The translations under genes were made by a program, and so were the position numbers. A DNA stretch of 64,000 nt. Origin: Gonium pectorale (Eukaryota; Chlorophyta; Chlorophyceae; Chlamydomonadales; Volvocaceae). This document shows, piece by piece, positions 45,301 through 56,900 of the stretch (the stretch's first letter is position 1; each line of letters opens with the position of its first letter). Location of the stretch: NCBI GenBank assembly GCA_001584585.1, contig LSYV01000062.1, positions 268,468-332,467 on the forward strand. Reading direction: 5' to 3'. The notes beneath the pieces were generated by a model. It ran no database searches, was not told the DNA's origin, and saw only the letters and a program-made list of their open reading frames with translations.

Positions 45301-48300
45301 CCGCTCCCAGCGTAGCGGGCGTGTCGCGGTAGTCGCAGAACAGCAGTGTGATGCGGTCCTGGGAAGGGAGCGGACGGTTTCCCGGAGACATCATGTTACA
45401 TGGGGTTCTTGGGTGAGCAAACCCAGGGAGGCAACGGCGGTGCAGGAGTGTGAGTAGGTACAAGACAGCGTCTGCGGTCAGGTTCTTGTCAATGAGAGGT
45501 GTCTCAGACTCAGGCACATGGCGCCGCCCCCCTCATACGGCGTGCGGCTCTCCTGCCGCAGTCCGCGCCGCCCCGCCGCACCTGGAGCCCCGCCGCCTCC
45601 ACCCGCTCCGTAGCCTCCGCCAGCTGCTCCTTGCTGATGGTGATGCCCGTCCAGCGGCAGCCCGTGGTCTGCACCGCGCGGATCGCAAAGCCGCCCCAGC
45701 CGCAGCCAATCTCCAGCACGTGGTCGTTGGGGCCAATGGAGGCCTTGGCGATCAGCGCGTCGATCTTGTTCAGCTGCGGACCGAGTGTCGTGGGAACATT
45801 AGCAAACGTGCTCAGACGGTTACCAAATGCAGGCACGCTTCCCAGGTAACCTAATTATTAGGGAAGACGCAAGGAACGACGCAGTGCACCTTGGTACGTT
45901 GGTAGGTACCGCGGGTAGACACAATGTCCATCCCCTGAGCCGGCAGGCAAGCACGGCAAAGCGGGAGGTACCTGCGCCTGGTGCAGGCTGTCTGTGGGGC
46001 CCCGGTAGACGCCGCTGCTGTACGTGAGCGTCTCGTCTAGGAACAGCTTGTACATGGCATTGCCCGCGTCGTAGTGCTCCTCAATGTTCTTTCGGCTGCC
46101 TGTGGGGGGTAGGAAGGTGGGCAAGGCGGGCGGAAGCGGGGTTGTGCAAGAGGCCGAAACGAACCAGACGTAACGCCTCGGATGCCAGCCTGAGGCTGGC
46201 GCGCGTGGGACCTCGGGTCTGGCCCCGGACAGCCAGCGGCCAGCGGCCAGCGAAACGCGCTCCGCGAATACGGCCCCGGCGCGCCCCAGCTTCCCTCCCC
46301 TGTATCCCTCGGAGTTGCTTGCCCGCCTCACCCTGGATGGTGTTGGGCCGCCGCAGGTGAGACAGGTAGAGCAGCCGCTCGCCCAACCAGTTGAGCAGCC
46401 CCAGGTGGCCCCGCTCCTCCTCGGCGCGCACCGCGTTGGCCGTTACCACCCCCATGAAGCCGCCCAGGCTGTCCACCTCAAAGTCACCTGCAGGATTCAT
46501 ATCGGATGCAAAAACTAAATATTATGATATCAACGGGGTCCGCCCCGGCCTCATCGCCTCATCACTCAGCCCCGGCAGTGATGCGAACAGCCCCAAAGGC
46601 AGTGACCCAGATGGCATCGTCCTCTCCTGTCACCCGCTTGCCATTGCGCTGTGCCCACACCCTCGCGGTCTTGGCTCCGCCCCCGCCCCGCTTCCGCCCT
46701 ACCGTCCATGTACGCCTCGCCCATGCCCACGTCGTGGCGCAGCACGATCTTGCGGAAGAAGTCCATGTCGAAGATGCGCAGCGTGCAGCACAGGTCCGGC
46801 CGGCCTCGCCACTCCTCGCCTGCGACAGGGGAGTGCGCAACGGGTCATCGACGAATGTGTCTGACACGGTCAACGCGGGACTAGCGTAGCTGCGCGCAGC
46901 GCGCCTGCAAGCTTGCCTGCAAGCAGCATTGCCCGTCTCGAAACTTGGCGACCCACATTACATCATTCCATTGAAGCCACAGGGAAGGCGCATCCGCGCA
47001 CATGGGTATTGAACGGACGTCAGACGCAGCCCCGCCCCACCCACCCTTGGGCACGGGAGCCTTGGCTGTGTCCATGCTGCCGTACACCAGCTCGTAGCCG
47101 GTGGGCAGGATCATGCGCAGGCGGCCCTGAGTGAACACCGTCCGCGCGTACTTGTCGAACAGGCCCATGTAGAGCTGCTGCGACAGGGACACCTTGGGGC
47201 TGGTCGCCCTGGAGGGGGGGACGGGCGACGGGGAGGCACGGGGTGCGCTCGGGGACCGTCAGGCGGCGCAGACAGGTGCACGAGCCGGAAGACAGCCGCC
47301 CGCGTGTGAGAGTCGGTGGACGTTGCTGCGTCCACCCTCTCAACACGTCCGGAGGCATTACGGAGCTACCGATGGCCCCTACACGTTCAGCCAGCCAGCC
47401 GCGAGCGGCCCCGTCGCCGTTACGACCATCCGACCACCCGGGGCCCCTACGTTGGGAGGGGCGCCCTCGCCCTGCCCCGACCCACCTGGGCACCCAAGGC
47501 AGGCTGCCGCCCATGGCCTCCACGACCGCCACCGCCGAGCGGATGCCGTCCTCGTGGAATCCGTAGGCCGTCCATGCGCCCGCGTAGTAGGTGTTGCGGT
47601 GGCCCTGCAGCTGCGGCAGCTGGGCCTGAGCCGCCACAGAGGCGCCGCTGCGGGGGGCAAACGATGGGGAAGCTAGGTGGGCGAGGTGGGGAATGTGGCA
47701 CGTCCGTTGGACGCATGAAGAAGCGGCGGCGAGCGCCGTAAGCGAACAGTAATGGCTTGCTCTTTCTGCCGTGGGCTCGACAGACCACCCTATGCGGGCT
47801 CTCTCCATGCGTACGGGCACGAGTACGCACAAGGAAGCGGCCCTCCAGGGCGCATGACGTGGTCGTCTCGTGCCCTTTCGCACGGGGTCCGTGCCCCGTG
47901 TATCCCTCTGCTGCCCCCGAGGGCCGAATCCGGCGCACAGGTCCCGGTCTGCGTCATTGCTCAGGGGTTCCGATAACAAATACGTTCCCCCGCCCGACAG
48001 CGCACAGCTGCAGATCGGGTGCGCCAAATACAGGTTCACTGCCCGCTGCTCGCCCCACCTGAAGACCGGGTGCGCCAGCGACAGGCGGCGGATGACATGC
48101 TCGGGCGCCGGCGGCTGCGGCGGATTGAGCGTGACAAACAGGTTGGGCGCCCCCTGCGGCAGCTCCTGCAGCCGGTTGACCCAGTAAGAGACGCACACGG
48201 CGGCGTTGTCGGAGCCGGGGCCGCTGTTGCCCAGGAAGTTCCACGACGACCAGACCTTGCGGTTGCGTGGCATCAGCGCCGCATCTGGGGACAGTGCAGG

Positions 48301-50564
48301 GGCGGGTCGGGACGGAGCTGGGCGATGTGCTGAAGAGTTCATGCGCTTCTACTCCGAGGCTACGGCCCCCGTCTTTATCGCAACCCCAACGGAGCTGGGA
48401 GGCAGTGCCAGAGAGGCCGTAGGGGATCGCTCATGCAGTTATTGCGCAAAACGGCCATCTTTTCACCGTCTCAGCGTCTCCTTTGTTGCAAAACCTTCAG
48501 CAGCACCGGTGCACCGCTTGTCGGCACGCACCCGTGTGCAGGTAGATGTCGTTGTCGCTGTACGGCACACCGGCCAGCACGTCACGCTCCTGCGCGTCCG
48601 CATCCTCGCCCAGCAGCCGCAGCGTCACATCGCTGTGCGTCGCAAACACGACCGAGTCGAAGCGCTCGGCGCCGCCAGCCGCCGTCTCCACCGTCACGCC
48701 CTCCTCGGGCGCCCGGCCGCGCGTGACACGCGTGACGGGGGTGCTGGTGCGGACGTCGGGAAGCTCTGCGGGGCCCCGGCGGGCGACACACGTCAGCTAC
48801 GCGTCTTCACAACACCCACACATGGCCACGCTTGAGGCGCAAAGCTGTCCGAAACCACCCGTTATAGCGCCCCAGCGCGTGCTCCTGGCAAGGGATCCTG
48901 TTTCTTCTCCTGGCACGTCCTCCGGCCGACACGTTGTCCGCCATGATACGAGCCGCCCCACAATCCTCCGCCGAGCAGTAAGTGCAGCCACCGCTGGCGT
49001 GCGCAGCGGCCGTGGCCTGACAGGCCCTGGGGCGCCCCTGCTCCTTGCCGAGCCCCCGGCGTGTCGATGAGCCACCTGCCACTCTGAGCCGGCACCTGCC
49101 CGGTTTTGCTCACCCTGGCACACTCGCTCGACGTACTTCTCGCTGCGCCCCTTAATCACGCGCCAGAGGGGCCGCTGGAAGAGGTCCAGGAGGTGGTGGT
49201 TAACCCAGAAGCGAATCAGCATGCGGACGGGGAACTCGAGCACCTGCGGGGCGAATGGGCACTTGTTTGGACGCCACCAAGCGGTCCCGGTGCATGGGCT
49301 CCTGGCGGCTTGGCAGTGCGGGGCCTGGCAGCGACAGAATAGCCCTGCGACGCGGCTCCACAACGCTGCCCGCGCTCCAGGTTCTTGTGCCCGGCTCAAG
49401 TCACAACATGCCGTTGGAACGCCGAGTAGCTGGTCGCCGGCGGGGGCGGGGTCGCCAAATGCAGGACTGCAGGACGAGCGCACCTGCTTGGACGGCACGC
49501 TCCACACTGCTGCACACATGGGCACCACGTAGTTGTTGGTGAAAGCCGTGCTGTATTTGTGCTTGACAAGGTACTGGCCCAGCGTCATGTCGTCGTAGAT
49601 GTGGGACACGGAGGGCTCCAGAACCTGCGCCGTAAGCACTTGGTTCAGACTAAACCGCGCCACCGCACACGGGGGTACGGAGGTCATCGGACGCGCAGGT
49701 ATCTCCTCTGCCCAGGGCAAGGCCTCCGACCTTCGCTAGTTGGACAGGTGCGCGTGTTCGAGCTTCCTGATCCGCAGCCGGCTCCGCACCTTAGGCGCCT
49801 CCTTTCCAAACCGCACCACGTCCTTCAGCATAGCCAGGAAGGAGGGGCTGGCCAGGTTGCTCCGCTGCGCAAAGATGGTGTCCAAGTTGTCGCTGCCCCA
49901 CTCCAGCTTGCCGTCGTCCATGGACAGCGAGAAGCTCATGTCAGACATGGCTGTGTCCACGCCCAGGCAGTCGAGGAAGCCGACCAGGTGTGGGTAGGTG
50001 GTTAAATTGTACACCTGGTGCCCAAAAGGAGAAGGGTGTAGGGAAAAGCGGGGTTGAGTACTTTGAAGGAGCCGCTTCGACGTAGGGCTCGGCGTCCCCA
50101 AACCCTACCTACACCCTGGCAAACCCGGCCGAGCTAGCACCAAGCACCCACGCCAGGCCTGAATGGCTCAATTGGATGACCACTGGCAGAACTAGCTTTA
50201 GCCCTGCTTGCGGGGTGCGGGGTACGCGTCGGACAGGGGAAATGGCTGCGGACCAGAAGTTCTTCCCGCGCACCTGGAAGCCCAGGTCCACCGGGTAGGG
50301 CGACGTGTGGTCCGTCAGTGTGTGGCCACCGCATCGCTCTTCCTTTTCCAAGAGGGTTACGCAGGCGCCGTTTCTGGGGAGGCAAGAGGAGGATTCTGGT
50401 CGTTAGGTTGATGGTCGTTGTGGGACCCATGAATGCGGCTCGCCCAATTCGCCGGAACAGTTGATCCCCACACCAGCAACGCACCGGTGCAGCACCCATG
50501 CAGCGCTCAGGCCGCTGATGCCGCTGCCGATTACGCATACCCGCTTGCCCTTTAGGTCGGCCAT
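42394..50564 (-). CDS. FAD oxidoreductase - cyclopropane-fatty-acid synthase - TLC-like membrane fusion
   Basis: CFA synthases add a SAM-derived methylene across fatty-acyl double bonds in phospholipids; plant forms carry an N-terminal FAD/amine-oxidase module. Twenty exons join in phase to 1168 residues: 50564-50485, 50373-50274, 50014-49790, 49624-49484, 49243-49114, 48765-48532, 48284-48059, 47647-47486, 47208-47045, 46819-46703, 46487-46332, 46099-45972, 45773-45582, 45358-45159, 44851-44612, 44438-44243, 44035-43890, 43623-43448, 43135-42932 and 42683-42394. Residues 1-430 hold the FAD loop CVIGSGISGLSAAW, HTDAALMP and YYAGAWTAYGFHEDG. Residues 440-875 hold FDKYARTVFTQG, NIEEHYDAGNAMYKLFLDE, the SAM loop VLEIGCGWGG (640-649), SVEMIEAVGHEHL and IFPGGHLPSLG. 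Residues 898-1168 add several hydrophobic helices, including LLMALYFFLTGLIV and IMSYTLLLVLFGV, resembling a TLC domain. The TLC call is tentative; the other two are firm. Confidence 0.88.
44036..44242 (-). other. In-frame, stop-free intron joining CFA synthase to membrane module
   Basis: This intron starts GTGTGT and ends CCGCAG, is 207 nt (69 codons) long and has no stop in the coding frame. The frame therefore runs from the CFA-synthase exon into the membrane exon whether or not the intron is removed. This supports one fused protein and allows a longer isoform by intron retention. Confidence 0.8.
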
Positions 50565-50948
50565 AATGTGCAAGCTAAATAATTGTGCGTGATATGGCCA
50601 AAGGGTAAGGCTGTGACCGGGCTGAGACGTGCAAGCGTCCGAAGGCAGGCCACCAAAGAGCGGCCCTAGCTCTGTAACCCTGTCAGCCCAGTCGTTGCCA
50701 CTATATGCCCGCACGTCAGATGCCGCCTTACGCCGCTTACGCCATTCGTACATCGAATCCAAAAGTCGGTGCAGTGCCGCCTTGCGACGCCCAGCACCGA
50801 CGGCGACATGGACATCTGGATACTGCTAGCAACATTGGTATCTATGGCAATGTGAATCAATTGTGAACATGGAGTGACAGACGATGACTTCCAGCTGACT
50901 AGCACTTCACTGTGACAATGCATCCGAACCTTGCAGAACCTTAGCACT
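50565..50948. promoter_or_regulatory. Divergent promoter between CFA-synthase fusion and ASPM
   Basis: A 384-bp interval separates two outward-facing ATG codons. The right part (50820-50945) is AT-richer. No specific site was recognised. Confidence 0.5.
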
Positions 50949-53900
50949 ATGAGTAACTTCAGCCCTCTGCCTCAGCGCGGGCCTGGGCGCGAGGTGCAGT
51001 CTGCTATCAGTCCGCCCCAGAAGATCCGGGATGCGAATGATAAGCAGATAACACCAATGCTAAGGCTTATTGCATATGGAGGCGAGGTAAGGTGGGGAGG
51101 TTTCTTGCGGAGGACAGCCTCGCTCAATTCCACTGTATGCGCAGAGGCCGGTCGTGGCGCTCGGCTCCTGCATCCCAGGAGGAACTATAGACGCCTATCT
51201 GTTGCTGGTGAATGAGACGGAGATGGACCGGGTAAGGACGGTACCAGTCCAGGGCAACCCGCGTGTAGCCCCCACACGCCCGCAGAACCTCAGCTAAACA
51301 TCACAACACGTGCAGATGGTCACACTGGAAAAGGCACCAGTGGGCATATCAGTGCTAAATGCGGACGGCAGCGCAGCCGACACGGTTCAGGTGGCGCCCC
51401 GGGGGCGCTGCCTGTTGCACATCGTGTGGACCCCCGAGTCAGCCGGCAACCTATGTGAGAGCCTGCGCTGGCGGATGCCAGAGGGTGGGCGCCAGGTCAG
51501 GCTGGAGGCACGGCTGCAGGGGACAGCGGCCGATCCCCCAGCACAGGCACGTACGGCCCGCAGCTTGGCACCTGTCAGCGGAGCCAGGGGCGTAATTGGA
51601 CCTGCAGGCCCACTGACTGCGCGAGGAACGGCTTTGAGCAGGCCGCAAGGGACGGTGCCTGCCACCACTGGCAAGGTGCCTGCACGGGCCCTGTCCCTGG
51701 CCAAGCCGCAAGCCCCAGCGGCAGCAGGAGCACCAACACCGGCTTCTGCGGCGGCTGTTCCTAGTTCTGGGGCTACCCATATCGCCAGGCCCTTCGAAGC
51801 TTCCACCGTGGCAGCAGCAGCCAGCGTGCAGCTGCCGGGGACGCCGCTAGAGAAGGGCGGAGGCCGGGGTCTGGCAGACTGCAGTCCGCGGCTGGGGAAC
51901 GGGGTGCGCACCCACGCAGCTCGCGGTGGCGCTGTGGCCATGCGCATCGAGTACACGCCGCCCAAATCGAGTGCGCTTGCGCCAGGCGGCAAGGCTCTCG
52001 ACTTTCGGCGAGTAGGGTGAGTAGTCGCTTTCGGCCCGACGCCCCAGACAGCTGTTACTCGATCTCGGTTGTGATGCTTTCGGGGCCTCAAGCTGGCCAA
52101 CTCTACGGCACGAGTGCCTCCGCCGTACTGTGTATCGGCTCGCGTTGCCCCGTCCCTTCACCGTGCATGGCATGATACGCATAACCTGAATCATGCCCTA
52201 ACTAGGATATGCGGTCTTGCACCCTGGCAGGGGCATCGAGAGCAAGCGGGAGCGCGGCCTCTTTGCGTGGATGAACAGCGAGGTGCAGCCCATTGACTCA
52301 GCCAGCGGCACGGCGCCGGGTTCGGCCACTGGCGCGGGGGCCATGGAGGGGCACGCCATCCGGCGGCTATATGGCGAGGTGTCGGGTAAGGCGCACCGGT
52401 ACTTCAAGCGCGACGAGGGCTTCGCTGCCCTCGCCTCCAAGATCGAGGCAAAGATATCCACCAAGCAGCTGGCGCTCAAGGACCCCGTAAGTAACGCCTG
52501 AAGCCGAAAGAACACGTACAAAGTGCCGCCGACGACATAGGAAAGCCGTTCTTGACATCTTTAATTTGAACATGGAGAAGGCTGCCTGCCTTACGAAGTT
52601 GGCATGCGTGCCATCGGCGCCAATAGTACTTCCATGTGCACAGGCGACTACGCTCAGTGACATCCGGATGCGGCATCAGGCCGTGGACGTGTTGGGAGCG
52701 TACCACCCGTTCTGGCTGGCGGTGGGGCTGCAGACGGTGCTTGGCCAAGCGGTAACCCTGACGCACGGTGAGGGATTCCCCCAATCAATTGCATGTGTAC
52801 GGTGCAGACAGTCAGACTCGCATTCTCGTTGAACCCCTCGTTGAACCCCCAAGTGCTTGATAAGTCCCCACCTCATCACTAGCACATGTTGTCTCACAGG
52901 CAGCTTCTTGGCTCTGATGCGCCCCGGCCGCGAACTACCCGCGTTTCTGAGGGCCTGCGTGCTGGACCGGCTACTGGCTGACTCTGAGCTCGCGGCTCAT
53001 TTCCGGACAGCTGTCAGGCAGGAGTACTGGGTGAGCCGCCTGAGGGGGCAGGGAAGCTAGGGCTGTGTGGTCGGTTCACGCTTCTGTCAGTCTATTGCAT
53101 GCAATCATGGAGACAGCCGGGCGTTGCGTTGGGGCATCTATAGTATAGAGTGCTCGTTGGTTCATCTCTCCCTCGCATAACGGCCATTACTGCATATGCC
53201 GCGGCAGGACTCGCTGGGCGCACGCGTGCTGGGCCGTACGCTGCTATTCGTTTGCCTGCTCGACAAGATGGCGCAGCGCAGCGATCTGCCAGCGGGCACG
53301 CCTTCCCTGTTCCGGCAGGACGCCTCCATTAAAACATCAGACCAGGTAACGCGTGCCACTGAGTACTAGGCTCCCGCGAAGGAAGTTTGTGGTGGCACGG
53401 TTGCGAGGGAGGTGGCAACGCTCAACAGGGGACTGGGCTCTTCGTTTGCCGAACCTGCCGCGCTTCGGCCAACTGGCGTTATGTGGCATACTGATCATGC
53501 CATTTCGCGGTGCGCTATGCTCGCCATTCTGCAGGTGCTGCAGGAGCTGCTACAGCCGCGCCTGTCGGGAGCCGGGGATGTCCGCCACACCCTGCGGATG
53601 CAGCTTGGCTGGGCCCCTGAGTACGTCCAGCACGCGCGCGACGAGGCGGACTTCCGCGTCCACAAGCCAGCCGATCTACGGGACGGAACCCGGCTGGCAA
53701 AGCTCCTAGACAACTTGCGGAGTAAGTCTGGAAGGAGATGGGATCGGCTCGGGATGGCGATGTGCAAGAGCACCTGGGTGTTCAGCCGTTGTCGTAAGCG
53801 TGCAGTTAAGCATCCTGCACTGACAGCCACCATCTCCGCTATGGCCGTTAATACTGACCTCCAAGTGTTGCTACGGTGCGGAGCGCAGGACACTCGCAAC

Positions 53901-56900
53901 ACCGTTCGGCGGACGGAAGTGGCGGCGCCCCACCGAACCCAACCACCTCGCAACCCAATGGCTTTTGCACCTTGGCGTCAGCCCCAGCTAGCGCCAGCGC
54001 TAGCTCCCGCATGGCGGGCGGCGTGTGGGGCAGTGCCCGCGGCAGCAGCCACCCTACTGCCGCCCAGCCGGGCCCGAGCCTCCAGGCCGGGCAGGAGGAC
54101 CTGCTGCCCAGCCTGGCCTTCCCCCAGCACACCGGCAAGCCCATCGAGGAGTCGCAGATGCGGAATAACTGCTTGCGGCTCACGAGAGCACTTCAGCAGC
54201 AGGGCGTCAATTTGCAGGTGAGCTCTGATAGAGGCGTCTGATGCAGCATGAGGGCCGGCTACACCGTGTGCACATCCCAATAAGCCTTTCTGCTTGCGTC
54301 TGTGCAGGGCCTCGCCGTCGGCATGGCTGCCTGTGCCCGGGACGGCGGCGCCGAGGGCATGGCCAAGGCAGTGGCGGAGGGCCTGGTGCGGGTGGACCAG
54401 CGGACGACTCTCGGGCTCCTCTGGCATATGGCCATGCATTTCAAGGTGGGGTCCGACAGCAGGATGTCCGCATGCGCACTTTGCAGCGCAGGATGACCAT
54501 CTGAACTCAGCCTGTGTATAGCGAATATTTGCTCAAATCCCGTACGTCCCACGCGTCATGACACTGTCCACTCGGTGTGATCGTCCGTTGCGCCATCAAC
54601 GCAGCTCCGCAAGCACGTGGACGTGCGGGCGCTGGAGCGGGAGACAGCCCGGCTGTGGCGCGTAGCGGCCGCCACGTCGGGAGGAGGGCAGGACGGGGCG
54701 GCGTGTGCGCCCGCGCCCTCAGAGGACGACGACCCGGCGCTAGTGCGCTACTTCACCGACCCCACCAGCCAGGCCCTGCTTCAGTGGCTGCGGGCCGCCT
54801 GCGCGCTGCACGGTCTGGCCGTTAACGACTTTACGTGGGCGCTGTCCGACGGTCGCGCGCTGTGCTACCTCATCCACACATACCTGCCCGAGGTGATGCC
54901 GCAGAGCCGGATCGGCTCGGCGCCCGTCCCCAAGGACGCCGACGAGATGGCGCGCCTTACGGGCGGCACGGAGTACTGCAAGCTGGAGACGCTCAAGGCC
55001 AACGGTACGCACATGGCGCCGCACATTACCGCCCAACGGCGACACAAACTGTGCAAGGGTGTGAGGCAGGAGGAATGATATGAGGAAGGAGGGTCACACG
55101 GCATGACCCGAAAGAGCCACAGGGGACCGAGGCCCTTGCGCCCATGCTTTCCACGCTTCACGCCGCACCCTTTGAAGCGCATTTTCCACCATAGGCCCGT
55201 CAGCTCCCCTCCGCCGACTCCATTCCCGCTTATCCTCAGGCTGGGCAGCCGTCTATGAAATGGGCGGAGCCATCCAGGACGACGAGCTAGCAGCCAGGTA
55301 CAAACGCACGGTGGCGGACAATTTCGCTGCCGCGCACGCCGCCGGTGAGGCGCTGGGCGTGCCCGCCATGCTGGGCCCCGAGGATTACCTGGACGACGGC
55401 CCCGACGAGCTGGCCGCCATCCTATACGTGGCACTGCTCAGCCAGGCGCTGCTCAAGCTTACAACGGAGCGGCGAGCGGCCTACGTGATCATGGAGTTCC
55501 TGCGCCGACGGCTGTGCTGGAGGCCTAGTGAGTGCGGTGCACCGCCCGTGGGAGGTCACACCACGGTCATGCTGATTTTGGAGTGGTGGCCGGAGCAGCA
55601 TGTCAGGACAGGATGCTGCTTAGCAGGCGGGCGCGTTTTGCTTTCCATGAGGCCTGTGACCAGTGCCCCGATGCTGCATGCAAACGTGCCGCTTGACGTG
55701 TCGACTTCCTCTGCTGCAGGCTACATGCGTGCGTGCCTCCAGCGCTTCAAGGCCGGCAGGCGGCGGGAGGATGCAGCGACGACCATTCAAGCATACTGGA
55801 GGGGGTGGCAGCAGCGCTGTCGGTAAGCGCTCAACCGACCAACACCCTGTGGGCTATGGGTGGTATTGGGCCTCATGCAAGAGCTGATGCAACTGTCAAT
55901 GCCTGCAGGTATCTGTCACAGCTGCAGGCTGTCCGCATGCTGCAGGCCGCCGTCCGCCGCCACCTGGCATCTGCGCAGCTGGGGCGGCTGCGGCACGCTG
56001 CCTGTGTGCTGCAGGCGGCCTGGCGCACCCACGCGGCGCGGCGGCACCTCCAGCGGGCCCGCCTGGCGGCGGTCGTGCTGCAGGCCGCCTGGCGCGGGTA
56101 TGCAGCGCGGCGGGGTCTCGCCCGGCAGCACGCAGCAGCAACCGTCATCCAGCGGCACGTTCGGACCTACCTCGCACAGGCCAGGTATGCCCCGGAGTAT
56201 GGGGCCTTGTCTTGAAGGACGATTTGGGAGTCGAGGAAGATGCGTGTTTCTAATCGTGAAAACGGGAAATGGGTGGAACGCCGGGCCCAGTACATTTCAA
56301 AGCGCATGGAAGGGTGCTTCGAAAGTGCAATTTGACCTCAGGAAGCGATACAGCGGGACCGAGGGCGTGACAGATGCTTGCCTTGCGACTACTGCCGCCC
56401 GATCGATACCCCTCCCCACGCACAGGTTCTCGCAGGCGCGGTTGCTTGCAGCGCAAGAGCGTGCCGCGCTCACCATCCAGGCGGCATGGCGCGGCTTCGT
56501 GGACCGCCGCCGCTTCCTGCAGCTCCGCGCAGCAGCCATCGTGCTGCAGGCGACTGCGCGCATGCACCAAGAGCGGAGCAGGTAGGCCGAGCAATGGACA
56601 GCCGGACACGGGACCTTACCCAAGACTGGCAGCTCTCACCGGAGCGTACATATCGACGGTTTGCCCTTCAGGTTGGTGGGTGTGTAACCGTGTGTGTTGC
56701 CCGCAGGCACCTGGAGCTCAAACGCGCTGCCGTCTCCCTGCAGTGCGCCTGGCGCAGCCGTAAGGTGAGCATGACTACATGCCCGTAACTCGTTGCACAT
56801 TGCGGGTTGTAACGCGTTGCCGATGGTAATTGGGTGGCCCTCCAACACAGGCGCGGTTACAACTCCAAGAGCTGCGGCGGCAGCGCGAGCACGCAGCTGC

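Noticed and set aside
47020..48342. Single 440-codon minus-strand frame
   Set aside because: It does contain true exons 7 and 8 of the CFA fusion in frame. However, it reads through their introns, and its ATG falls in an intron; the spliced model matches the plant FAD module far better.
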